Assembly: GCF_907165045.1 (NCBI RefSeq)
Contig: NZ_CAJRAU010000002.1
Coordinates: 186,001 to 250,000, forward strand
Origin: Dyadobacter linearis
GTDB lineage: Bacteria > Bacteroidota > Bacteroidia > Cytophagales > Spirosomataceae
Length of the DNA: 64,000 nucleotides
Direction of reading: 5' to 3'
The first letter of the stretch is position 1; every line of letters starts with the position of its first letter. The position numbers were made by a program, and so were the translations under genes. The notes below the pieces were generated by a model, which saw only the letters and a program-made list of their open reading frames with translations, searched no databases and had not been told where the DNA came from. This document shows positions 36,727 through 44,895 of the stretch, one piece after another.

Positions 36727-37289
36727 TGGTTTATTATTCTTGTTTTAATGTATCTGGCAGGATTTCCCTGATAAATTCCGTCTGCGTCCAGATTCGTTGT
36801 AGCCACAGAATTGACTGTTAATACTGCGTGCGACCCAACTTTTACACCCGGACAAACCGTCGCTTTCGCGCCGATCCACGCGCCTTTTTCAATGATAATC
36901 GGCTTCACGATCAGGTCAAATGCGCTCTTCGAATAATTATGGTTTCCGGTTAAAAGCATGCAACCCTGTGATAAGCAGACGTTTGATTCGATTGTCACCA
37001 TAGTGAGGTTGTCGATCCACACATTTTCACCGATCCAGGTATGGTCGCCGATTTGCAGGAACCAGGGATATTTGATGTTCACTTTTGGCTTGATCACAAC
37101 CCCGTTTCCAATCTTTGCACCGAACATTCTCAGGAGACTATTCTTGAAACCGGAGGGGTAAGGCAAATGCGTGTGCACAAACAGGCGGCCTGTGAAATAC
37201 CATAGTAATTGCTTCACAAAACTGCCGGGCTTGTACGAGCTATTGTCATACTTTGACAGATCGGTTTGGGTTTTTAAGGTCTTTTCCAT
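36723..37289 (-). CDS. wcaF: WcaF-like polysaccharide acetyltransferase
   Basis: A 188-residue left-handed beta-helix acyltransferase, likely O-acetylating a sugar of the polymer made by neighbours. SSYKPGSFVKQLLWYFTGRL is the typical WcaF N-terminal region. The hexapeptide repeats start at IGNGVVIKPKVNIKYPWFLQ, with catalytic-type LTGNHNYSKSAFDL and IIIEKGAWIGAKATVCPGVK. Its start lies 44 bases inside the upstream glycosyltransferase gene and its stop overlaps the next one by four bases. No alternative ATG removes the upstream overlap. Confidence 0.9.
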   Translation of the reverse strand: MEKTLKTQTDLSKYDNSSYKPGSFVKQLLWYFTGRLFVHTHLPYPSGFKNSLLRMFGAKIGNGVVIKPKVNIKYPWFLQIGDHTWIGENVWIDNLTMVTIESNVCLSQGCMLLTGNHNYSKSAFDLIVKPIIIEKGAWIGAKATVCPGVKVGSHAVLTVNSVATTNLDADGIYQGNPARYIKTRIINH

Positions 37290-38172
37290 ATTCCGTTCTG
37301 AAATGTTCCATGATCTGCTCCTTGTCCTTCCCGGCCCGGTAATACACTTCGTATATCTTCGCGTCGACGAGGAAGCGGTACCAGAATCCTTGTAAAAAAT
37401 GCCAGATAATACCCTTCAAACCGTCCAGAAAACCAAGTTTTAGAAAATACCGGTAACTGAAATAAATGAATGGCCGGGTAAATAGCGGCATTTTTGAGTA
37501 TTTTACTTTAAGATAACGCGTCCGCTGTTCCTGCGTTCCCCAGAACTTCGGATCCACGGTCGGCTTGCTATCAAAATTATATTTAATGTTCAATAAATCA
37601 ATGACTTCCCTTATTGCATAATTGTTATGCTTTTGGGTCCACCAGGTCAGGTTATTGAGGTTATGATCGACGATATCGTTTTTCAGATTTTCGACCGTTC
37701 CACTGCTGAGCTTGATATGTTCGTCCATCCACAATTCCTCGCAGGTACCGATCCCGCGGCGCCAGATGCGCAGCAGCCAGATCGGGTAGTAGCCTCCGCG
37801 ACGGATCCATTTGTCCATAAATATCACGCGACGCTTTACATACAAACCGGAAACGCCCGCCGAAACCTGGCCGAGGGAGGCTTTCAGTTCGTTTGCGAGT
37901 TCGGTCGTAATGTATTCGTCGGCGTCCATCCGCATCAGCCAGGCTGTCTGAAATGGATTATTGGCGATACCAAAATTGAATTGGAAGGAATAGGAAACCC
38001 AGGGATTCTGGATCACAGTTGCGCCGAGATTTTCGGCGATGGAAACCGTATCGTCAGTTGAAAAAGAATCGACGATAAAAATCTTGTCGGTTACCTGCTG
38101 AAGACTTTGAATGCAACGTCCGATGTGCTTCGATTCATTGTGTGTCAGTATAATGACGGATAAATCAATCAT
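37246..38172 (-). CDS. Glycosyltransferase family 2
   Basis: A 308-residue GT-A enzyme with LSVIILTHNESKHIGRCIQS, KIFIVDSFSTDDT and the MRMDADEY donor-binding motif near residue 83. This resembles the WaaE/KdtX-like group of LPS-core or capsule transferases. The C-terminal third has aromatic hydrophobic stretches (PFIYFSYRYFLKLGFLDGLK) that suggest membrane association. It overlaps wcaF by 44 bases and follows a GT4 gene by 49 bases. Confidence 0.92.
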   Translation of the reverse strand: MIDLSVIILTHNESKHIGRCIQSLQQVTDKIFIVDSFSTDDTVSIAENLGATVIQNPWVSYSFQFNFGIANNPFQTAWLMRMDADEYITTELANELKASLGQVSAGVSGLYVKRRVIFMDKWIRRGGYYPIWLLRIWRRGIGTCEELWMDEHIKLSSGTVENLKNDIVDHNLNNLTWWTQKHNNYAIREVIDLLNIKYNFDSKPTVDPKFWGTQEQRTRYLKVKYSKMPLFTRPFIYFSYRYFLKLGFLDGLKGIIWHFLQGFWYRFLVDAKIYEVYYRAGKDKEQIMEHFRTEYGKDLKNPNRSVKV

Positions 38173-38221
38173 ATCCAGTGTGTAACGTTTCGGACTTGCT
38201 TTTCAGCGGTTACTTAAATGC

Positions 38222-39379
38222 TCAAAGATAGTGGCTTTTTTGAATCTTCTTGTATTCTTCCAATAATTGATTAGCGACTACTTTGATGTCAAAATTTTCG
38301 GTTACCATGTCGTACGCACGATTTGCTACGGACAAAGCGTAAGGTTTATCTTGTAATATTTTAAGAATTCCTTCCGCTACTCCCTCACTGTTCAAGGGAG
38401 TTAGGTACGAAGCGTCATACTTTCTGATATAGTCGCCAAAACCTACGCGATCGGAAACAACCGTCGGGATTTTGCACGTCATCGCTTCCAAAACTGCGAT
38501 TGAAAATCCTTCCGAATAGGACGGAAGAACGAAAAGGTCAGCGTCAGAAAAAGCTTCTTTTTTATCGGTATCAGTCAGCATTCCTACCAGCTTGATGCGG
38601 TCGGCGAGCTGGTTTTTTTTGATGAATTCTTCTGTTTCCGACTGGTATCCATCGTCCGGCCCAGCCAGTACCAGTACTGCTTCGGGTAGCTGTTGGTGGA
38701 TTTTTTCAAATGCAGGCAACAGCAGGTCGAGGCCCTTTTTAATATTGAGCCTCCCCATAAAAAGTATAAGCTGCTGCTTTTCAGTAATCTGATGTTTCGC
38801 CCGGAAAATTCCTTTTTCAGGTAAGTTCTGATAATCTGAAAGCTTCATTCCATTAGGAACGATCACCATATTCTTTGGCCGGTAACCCAGGTACCGGACC
38901 ACGTCTTCCTCTTCGTCGGTATTATTGATCTGTATCAGATCCGCTTTTCCAAGCAATCTTTTCTGATACAGTGCAGTGACGATCTGCTTTTTCCATTTAC
39001 TGTGCGCCACGGCCCATTTGTCTAGCAGACCGTGGATCGTGATGACTTTTGCTGCCTTGCTGGGGATCAAAAACGGCGCCAGACTTCCAAAATGCCAGAT
39101 TCCGTGCATGTGCACCACATCGTATTCATCAATGTGCTTTTTGAGATACTGGTACATTTCGATGGAAAATTCCCTATAAATGTCACTTACAGGCGTAGTT
39201 CTGGCACATGGAATAAGCCGAGCGCCTTGCGGGGCGGGATACATTTTTTCGCCGGGCGTCATCGGGCTCAGGATATCAACCTGATGTCCCTGCGCGAGTA
39301 CTTCGGTAGTGTGGTCGTAAATGATCCGGGCTGGTCCGCCGATCGCCCAGGTGTATGCACAAATATTAAGAATCCGCAT
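38222..39379 (-). CDS. Glycosyltransferase family 4
   Basis: A 385-residue GT-B enzyme. I use the ATG at 39377-39379 (MRILNICAYTWAIGGPARII), since the seven extra upstream codons would begin with TTG. The C-terminal Rossmann domain shows ILFMGRLNIKKGLDLLLPAF and PSYSEGFSIAVLEAM, the E-x7-E donor-binding region. It is 29 bases from the upstream GT4 gene and part of the same minus-strand run. Confidence 0.93.
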   Translation of the reverse strand: MRILNICAYTWAIGGPARIIYDHTTEVLAQGHQVDILSPMTPGEKMYPAPQGARLIPCARTTPVSDIYREFSIEMYQYLKKHIDEYDVVHMHGIWHFGSLAPFLIPSKAAKVITIHGLLDKWAVAHSKWKKQIVTALYQKRLLGKADLIQINNTDEEEDVVRYLGYRPKNMVIVPNGMKLSDYQNLPEKGIFRAKHQITEKQQLILFMGRLNIKKGLDLLLPAFEKIHQQLPEAVLVLAGPDDGYQSETEEFIKKNQLADRIKLVGMLTDTDKKEAFSDADLFVLPSYSEGFSIAVLEAMTCKIPTVVSDRVGFGDYIRKYDASYLTPLNSEGVAEGILKILQDKPYALSVANRAYDMVTENFDIKVVANQLLEEYKKIQKSHYL

Positions 39380-39408
39380 TTGTTCGTAAGTGTATTTCAA
39401 TGCTCAGC

Positions 39409-40572
39409 TTACGCCTTCGCCAGTTTTTTGTAAGTCTCTACCATTTGGGCCGCGACAGTTTCCGAAGAAAAAGGCTTGATTTTTACCAGCGAAGCTGCGC
39501 CCATTGTTTTTATTTTTTCAGGATTGTTTATAAAAAAAAGCAAAGCCTTTTCCAGTTCTTCCTGTTTTTCCGGATTGAATACGAACCCGTTTGTATTGTT
39601 CTCAACCAGATCCGCCACACAGCCGCATTTATCAGAAACGATTACGGGCATTCCGCAAACCATTGCCTCATTGACCACCAATCCCCAGGGTTCCGATTTG
39701 CTCGGCAATACCAGCACGTCACTTTGCGCCAGCCAGTTTGGAACTTCATACCATGGAAAACCGCCGGCAAAAATAACCTGATTACTAATTTTCAGCTCCT
39801 CCGAAAGCAATGCAAGCCGCTGCCGCTCAGGTCCGTCGCCGACGAATAGCAGTTGCCAGTTCACCGTTTCAGGGTCCGCGTTTTTATGAACATTACTGAA
39901 TGCACGGATGAGCATTTCCAGGTTCTTTTCCGGCGCCAGCCGACCCACGTACACAAATTTCCGCGCCGCATTGCCGGTTTGTTCAGCCGCCCGCCGCTTT
40001 TTAGCATTTTCAAAATTTCTCCGGATAACTTCCTCGTCAACGACCGCCGCTTTTCGCACGGTGATATCCTTTGGCTTTACGCCCAATGATTCCAGGTAAT
40101 CCGCAGAAGTTTTACCAAAACAAAAAAATGCGTTGGCCCGGGTTACTATAAAGCTTTTCAAAGTTTCCTTCCAGGAAGAGCGGCTGTGATCCAGCGAGGA
40201 AGATTCGGAAGAGATCACCACTTTTACACCTTTGAACCTGGCATAAAACATGAGCTGAACCTGCGCCATATCTCCCCAGCCGGTGATATTCAGTACGTCA
40301 GGTTTGAATTCGTTGAATACCTTAAAAAGTGCTTTTCGCCTTTCGCCCGTAGCTGTGCTATCCAGGCTGCGCTCAAAAAGTACCTGATAGGGATATTCGT
40401 AAACTACTGCGTTGTCATTTTGCATCACGCTCCGGCTCGCTTCGTATAGTGCGATCTGCGCCACGAGAAATTCACTTTCGGGATAAGATCTTCTAAAAAC
40501 CTGGGAGATATCGCTGAAAAGCCTCGACTTATAATGCGCCCATAACTGATTGTGAACAACGAGTACGCGCAT
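39409..40572 (-). CDS. Glycosyltransferase family 4
   Basis: A 387-residue GT-B enzyme with FVYVGRLAPEKNLEMLIRAF and VLPSKSEPWGLVVNEAM (E-x7-E). The N-terminal domain starts MRVLVVHNQLWAHYKSRLFS. Its start codon shares one base with the stop codon of the upstream SGNH gene (TAATG arrangement), so translation is probably coupled. Acceptor and donor sugars cannot be inferred. Confidence 0.92.
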   Translation of the reverse strand: MRVLVVHNQLWAHYKSRLFSDISQVFRRSYPESEFLVAQIALYEASRSVMQNDNAVVYEYPYQVLFERSLDSTATGERRKALFKVFNEFKPDVLNITGWGDMAQVQLMFYARFKGVKVVISSESSSLDHSRSSWKETLKSFIVTRANAFFCFGKTSADYLESLGVKPKDITVRKAAVVDEEVIRRNFENAKKRRAAEQTGNAARKFVYVGRLAPEKNLEMLIRAFSNVHKNADPETVNWQLLFVGDGPERQRLALLSEELKISNQVIFAGGFPWYEVPNWLAQSDVLVLPSKSEPWGLVVNEAMVCGMPVIVSDKCGCVADLVENNTNGFVFNPEKQEELEKALLFFINNPEKIKTMGAASLVKIKPFSSETVAAQMVETYKKLAKA

Positions 40573-41603
40573 TACTTTTTAAGATTTAAATATTCCTGAA
40601 ACAATGGGTACAAATTATCGGCCATAAAAACCTGTCCCTGGCTATTATAATGTACGAGATCCATTTTCCGATATAGTTTGGTGGAAATCGGATATTGAAA
40701 TTCGTTGATCAGCCTGATATTGTTCTGTTTGGCAAATGCGATAATTTCTTCCCCCTGATCATTGAAATGCCCCATATCCACTTCGGTGATTTCCGGGTGC
40801 AGGTAAATGAAAAACGGAATATTATTGTCGCGCGCCATTTCGAAAAGCTGCTGGTATCCCGGATTGAAATCAGTACCCGGCTTGCGAATGCCAGCTTGAT
40901 TGAGCTTATCTTTTTTTGCCGAATCGATTTTCACCTGGCTGGAAGAGTCTGCCGGAACCGGCTCTGGTTTCGTTTCCTGGGCAACTACCGGGACGTCGGG
41001 CTCCTGTGAGAAAAATACGGTATCAATATAATAGAAGAAAATCCAGCGGTATCGGTCCCAAAGTTCGTACAATGCAACCTTATATTGCTTGTTCGGCCAG
41101 CCAGGATCAATCCCGACCGGACTTTGGTGCGACATGATATCGTGTGCATCGTGGCTGCTCGTCACCAGGCACATCAGTTTCGCATTGAAAAGCCCAAACT
41201 TTTTCAGGTAAGCCGCCACATTATCCGGCCCCCACGAGCCCGCAGAAATATTCAATACCCGCACTCTTTGGTTGAAATCAGCCTGAAAACGCTTTTCCAG
41301 GAGGGTGGTAGCAATGCTATCCTGATCAGTAAGGCTGCCGCCGTTCACGACCGAATCCCCGATGAGCAGGATAACCAGCGTATCAGAAGGGAGAATCTCT
41401 TCATTTCGCATTGAAAACTTATTCGTTTTCAGTACATAACCAAAGCGTTTTACATCCTGATTGGGCGCATATATATATTCAAAATCAGGATCGGAAACGT
41501 AGAGCGGCGAATTACAGAAACCGTATTTTACCCTTAATACAACCTCGGTTATTCCGGCGAGAATGACGATGCCAATCAGAAATCCGTATAGGTACTTTAA
41601 CAT
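40572..41603 (-). CDS. Membrane-anchored SGNH-type hydrolase/acyltransferase-like protein
   Basis: A 343-residue protein with one N-terminal membrane helix (YGFLIGIVILAGITEVVL) and a periplasmic SGNH fold. Block I is LLIGDSVVNGGSL with the Ser nucleophile, block II NISAGSWGPDN carries Gly and Asn, and the C-terminal block is MDLVHYNSQG with Asp and His. It sits first in the polysaccharide run and may remove or transfer an acyl group on the polymer, as AlgJ/AlgX-like proteins do; that role is inferred. Residues about 200-245 are a Glu/Pro/Lys-rich insertion (QETKPEPVPADSSSQVKIDS). Confidence 0.82.
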   Translation of the reverse strand: MLKYLYGFLIGIVILAGITEVVLRVKYGFCNSPLYVSDPDFEYIYAPNQDVKRFGYVLKTNKFSMRNEEILPSDTLVILLIGDSVVNGGSLTDQDSIATTLLEKRFQADFNQRVRVLNISAGSWGPDNVAAYLKKFGLFNAKLMCLVTSSHDAHDIMSHQSPVGIDPGWPNKQYKVALYELWDRYRWIFFYYIDTVFFSQEPDVPVVAQETKPEPVPADSSSQVKIDSAKKDKLNQAGIRKPGTDFNPGYQQLFEMARDNNIPFFIYLHPEITEVDMGHFNDQGEEIIAFAKQNNIRLINEFQYPISTKLYRKMDLVHYNSQGQVFMADNLYPLFQEYLNLKK

Positions 41604-41637
41604 TAATGGAAGCTCTTTTCTACGTCGAATGTGTGCG

Positions 41638-41645
41638 CAAATTTA
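41638..41645 (-). promoter_or_regulatory. Candidate -7 element for the polysaccharide operon
   Basis: On the minus strand this reads TAAATTTG (TAnnTTTG). It is 34 bases upstream of the SGNH gene, the first gene of the minus-strand run. A TTTG lies on the same strand 13 bases further upstream, closer than the usual 19-21. Confidence 0.45.
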
Positions 41646-41813
41646 GAATTACTTTTTCCAAATACGATTTTTTGACTTTTTGTTGAGAAATAAGTTGCCT
41701 ACAACTTTACAACTTACAGGATTTTTGGAATGATAATTTAAACAGTTTAAGGAAGTACGTTAGTTCGAAACCGGATCTACGGACCAAATTATACGCTATT
41801 TAAACCTAAGACT

Positions 41814-42692
41814 ATGAAATGGATTGAATCAAAAGCGGGTACAACAGGTGAACCCATAAAATTGTTTGTGAACGAAGTTGGCGAGGGAAAACCCGTCATT
41901 TTTATTTCCGGCTGGCCTTTGAGCCACGAAATGTGGGAATATCAGTTCAATGAGCTTCCAAAACACGGAATCCGCTGCATTGGCTACGATCGCCGCGGGT
42001 TCGGAAAATCGGATAAAACCTGGTCAGGCTACGATTATGATACACTGGCCGGTGACCTGAATGCAGTAATCGAAAGTCTTGACCTCCACGATGTTACCCT
42101 CGTCGGATTTTCAATGGGTGGGGGAGAAGTGGTGCGTTACCTTAGTAAATACGGAAGTGCCCGCGTTTCAAAAGCTGTGCTAATTAGCTCGGTAGTACCT
42201 TATATGCTGAAAGGCGAAGATAATCCCGATGGCGTTCCGCAAGACCTGTTCGACGGGTTTGTAAAAGATGTGGAGGACGACCGCCCGCATTTCCTGGCTG
42301 GTTTTGCCAAAGATTTTTATGGTATCAGCCTGCTCAACAATGCAGTAAGTGACGAGATACTGCAGTGGCACAGCATTCTGGCATTGCAGGCATCGGGCCG
42401 GGCTACGGCCCAATGCATCCGCAGTTTCAGCGCAACCGATTTCAGAAACGACTTGCCGCTGATCGACGTGCCGGTACTGATCATTCACGGTGAATCAGAC
42501 AAAACAGTGCCTATTAAAGTGAGCAGCGACCGCACTTCTGAAATGCTTCCCGCCGCTGAATATATCATTTACGAAGGCGCACCTCACGGACTTTTCATTA
42601 CCCACAAGGAGCGCCTGAACGAAAATCTGATCCAGTTTATCAACGAAAACGTGGTCACGATCAGCAATCCTTATACAGATATCGCGAACTAG
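41814..42692 (+). CDS. Alpha/beta hydrolase (chloroperoxidase/esterase-like)
   Basis: A 292-residue soluble hydrolase with FISGWPLSHEMWEYQF (oxyanion loop), YDRRGFGKSDK, the nucleophile elbow LVGFSMGGGEVVRYL (Ser), IHGESDKTVP (Asp) and GAPHGLF (His). This pattern matches the cofactor-free haloperoxidase/arylesterase group; the true substrate is unknown. No signal peptide. The 210 bases upstream contain no promoter match I trust. Its last four bases overlap the convergent VOC gene. Confidence 0.92.
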   Translation: MKWIESKAGTTGEPIKLFVNEVGEGKPVIFISGWPLSHEMWEYQFNELPKHGIRCIGYDRRGFGKSDKTWSGYDYDTLAGDLNAVIESLDLHDVTLVGFSMGGGEVVRYLSKYGSARVSKAVLISSVVPYMLKGEDNPDGVPQDLFDGFVKDVEDDRPHFLAGFAKDFYGISLLNNAVSDEILQWHSILALQASGRATAQCIRSFSATDFRNDLPLIDVPVLIIHGESDKTVPIKVSSDRTSEMLPAAEYIIYEGAPHGLFITHKERLNENLIQFINENVVTISNPYTDIAN

Positions 42693-43054
42693 GTCATTTC
42701 GATCAGTTCAATGCGATTGCCAAACGGATCCCGGAAAGAAAGTCGATTTCTATCCGGGATTTTGCTTTCATTTTTGATCTCAATATTGTGTTTTTCCAGC
42801 AATGCGCGCGCTTCTGCCAGATTGTGCACCTCAAATGCCGGATGCCGGTCTGAAACACTATGATTTTTTTCAGCCCGAACATGCAGTTGAATATCCCCCA
42901 TCTGAAACCAGATCGCTCCATTTGGCAACGGATAACCCAGGTCTTTCAACTCCGGCAGGCCCAGTATATTGGTATAAAATTCCCTGGCTACTTCTTCTTT
43001 GCCTTCGGGAATGCAAAGCATAATATGGTCTAATTTCTTAAAACTGATTTTCAT
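42689..43054 (-). CDS. VOC-family (glyoxalase-fold) protein
   Basis: A 121-residue protein with a single vicinal-oxygen-chelate repeat pair. LDHIMLCIPEGKEEVAREFY opens the fold with its metal-site His, and SFRDPFGNRIELIEMT closes it with Glu. A catalytic activity cannot be inferred. It lies 19 bases after the amidohydrolase gene on the minus strand, possibly cotranscribed. Confidence 0.88.
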   Translation of the reverse strand: MKISFKKLDHIMLCIPEGKEEVAREFYTNILGLPELKDLGYPLPNGAIWFQMGDIQLHVRAEKNHSVSDRHPAFEVHNLAEARALLEKHNIEIKNESKIPDRNRLSFRDPFGNRIELIEMT

Positions 43055-43073
43055 TTTTGCAGGAGTGAATTTT

Positions 43074-44450
43074 CTATTGTTTTAATGGGCCTTTGCTGGC
43101 AGCGTTTCCTTCTTTCCAGACTGAATCTATCTTTCTCGTATTTTTAATATCCTTGGTTGGATCTGCTTCCAGGATGAGCATATCGGCAATTTTACCTTTT
43201 TCAAGCGTACCGTTTTCTTTATCGATCAGCAAAGCGCGGGCTGCGTTTCTTGTTGCCGCCGTGATCGCCTGCAATGGGCTCAGACCGGATTCTACCATCA
43301 TTTCCAGTTCCAAATGCTCCGTGAATCCTTGCGCGCGGACAGGAAATGCGCCGGAATCTGTGCCGAGCGCGACGGTAATGCCAGCGTCGGAGATCTTTTT
43401 GAGGTTCCGCATTCCGATTTTATTTGCTGCTACATTCCGCAGGTAGTCAGGCGACTTCTTGATTTTTTCACCATAACTTTTCTCTGTAATCATTTCAAAT
43501 ACACCCGGTTCAAGTGACGATTTGAAAAACGGATCATTCAGCCACTCCGGACTTTCTGCGTATGCAAACTGATATTCGTCCAGGGTAAGGGTAGGAATGT
43601 AAATGACTTTTTTCTGCTTCATTTTCGCCAGCAATGCTGCATCAACTTCCTTGTCCCGGATACTGTGAGCGATAATATCCAGTCCGGCGTCGATCAGCGC
43701 GCTGGCGTCGTCGGCGTAATATAAGTGGGCGGCTACGCGAATATTCCGCTGATGCGCTTCCTTGATGATCGCCTTGTATATCTCGGGCTTCATTTTCTGA
43801 CTGCCGCCACCGTGATCATCGACCCAGATTTTCACGACCGTCGGTTTAACTGCCGCAAGCTTTTCCATCATTGCCGGTACATCTTCTGGGCGCTCTGGTC
43901 GAAGCAGCAGGTTCATCCAGGAGCCGGGATTTTTGTCGGGTGTATTAAAACCGTATCCCGCAGAGAATAAACGTGCGCCCGGCAGTAACCCAGCGACCGT
44001 CGAGTCGCGTAGACCGTTGAAGATCAGCGGTCTGTCCGTTCCCATTGCCAGCACTGCGCTTACTCCGTAGTCCTGGTATTTTTTCAATTGCCGCAACACA
44101 TTCTCACGTGTGTAATTCTCTGCCGACGAAGTGGTGCCTTTCAGCGTTCCAACGTGCGCGTGTGCACAGATCAGCGCGGGCATCACAGTTTTTCCGCTGA
44201 GCGAGACGATCGTTTCGGCGTTGGCTTTCAGGTTTTTACCAATTTCCTTAATGCGTTTTCCTTCAATAAGAATATCGACATGCTCCAAAGGAGCGGCGCC
44301 GGTACCGTCGATCAGCGTCACGTCTTTCAGCAGCTTTGTCCCGGGCTGAGCCCAGGCATAACCGCCTGTTGATCCAAATATTAATGCCAACAGGGAGAGC
44401 CTGGCCGGTATTCGTAACGTGGCTGTCAGGATAATATGCAGTGTTTGCAT
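43074..44450 (-). CDS. Exported amidohydrolase-family protein
   Basis: A 458-residue metal-dependent hydrolase with an N-terminal signal (LSLLALIFGSTGGYAWAQ, preceded by positive residues). Metal-binding motifs appear in order: AHAHVG (HxH, near residue 97), HLYYAD, AHSIRD and LGTDSGA (Asp). The C-terminal IADMLILEADPTKDI closes the small beta-sandwich typical of imidazolonepropionase/dipeptidase-like members. VKIWVDDHGGG carries the Lys-like position of the binuclear site. Substrate unknown. Confidence 0.9.
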   Translation of the reverse strand: MQTLHIILTATLRIPARLSLLALIFGSTGGYAWAQPGTKLLKDVTLIDGTGAAPLEHVDILIEGKRIKEIGKNLKANAETIVSLSGKTVMPALICAHAHVGTLKGTTSSAENYTRENVLRQLKKYQDYGVSAVLAMGTDRPLIFNGLRDSTVAGLLPGARLFSAGYGFNTPDKNPGSWMNLLLRPERPEDVPAMMEKLAAVKPTVVKIWVDDHGGGSQKMKPEIYKAIIKEAHQRNIRVAAHLYYADDASALIDAGLDIIAHSIRDKEVDAALLAKMKQKKVIYIPTLTLDEYQFAYAESPEWLNDPFFKSSLEPGVFEMITEKSYGEKIKKSPDYLRNVAANKIGMRNLKKISDAGITVALGTDSGAFPVRAQGFTEHLELEMMVESGLSPLQAITAATRNAARALLIDKENGTLEKGKIADMLILEADPTKDIKNTRKIDSVWKEGNAASKGPLKQ

Positions 44451-44552
44451 GCGTGGCTGTTTTGAGTAAGAGATTTTGGTACAGGTTTTGATAAAAGCGT
44501 CATTTTTACAAAGAACAAAAAATCAAGCTAACCGTATTAACACAGGTGAATT

Positions 44553-44726
44553 ATGGCAAAATACTCAAAAAAGGCAAGTGAAAAGGTCGGGGAGACCTTG
44601 CACGAGCAAAAAGAAGGGAAGTTGAAATCCGGTTCCGGCAAAAAAGTCACTTCCAAAAAACAGGCGATTGCGATTGGGTTGTCGGAAGCAAGAAAAGAGG
44701 GAGCGAAAGTGCCGAAGAAAGACTAA
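44553..44726 (+). CDS. Small basic DUF6496-type protein
   Basis: A 57-residue Lys-rich protein that starts MAKYSKKASEKVGETLHEQK and ends ARKEGAKVPKKD. An AGGTGA ribosome-binding site precedes the ATG by 5 bases (unusually good for this phylum). The sequence TSKKQAIAIGLSEARKEGAK is the conserved C-terminal segment seen in DUF6496 proteins of many bacteria, but their function is unknown. High Lys content and the short length suggest a nucleic-acid-associated or stress-type protein; this is speculation. It is divergent from the amidohydrolase gene and followed by a small inverted repeat. Confidence 0.85.
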   Translation: MAKYSKKASEKVGETLHEQKEGKLKSGSGKKVTSKKQAIAIGLSEARKEGAKVPKKD

Positions 44727-44740
44727 CGATCCATGTTGGC

Positions 44741-44771
44741 GATTGACGATCGATTATGCCGGTCGTCAATC
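44741..44771. repeat. GATTGACGAT-type inverted repeat
   Basis: GATTGACGA at 44741-44749 pairs with TCGTCAATC at 44763-44771 across a 13-base loop. Related units (ACTAACGAT before, CGTCAGTC after) continue on either side. It lies 15 bases downstream of the DUF6496 gene. The architecture is like the larger repeats at 21675 and 32063, but there is only a weak T-run nearby. Confidence 0.6.
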
Positions 44772-44895
44772 GTCAGTCTCGTGTCCCAACTCTTTTGTCG
44801 AAGAAATTCAATGTCTGATTTAAGTTACCAAAAAACTATATCTTGTACGGTCAAAGTGTTCTTACGACCGCCTTGATATATTGAGGGCTATAATC

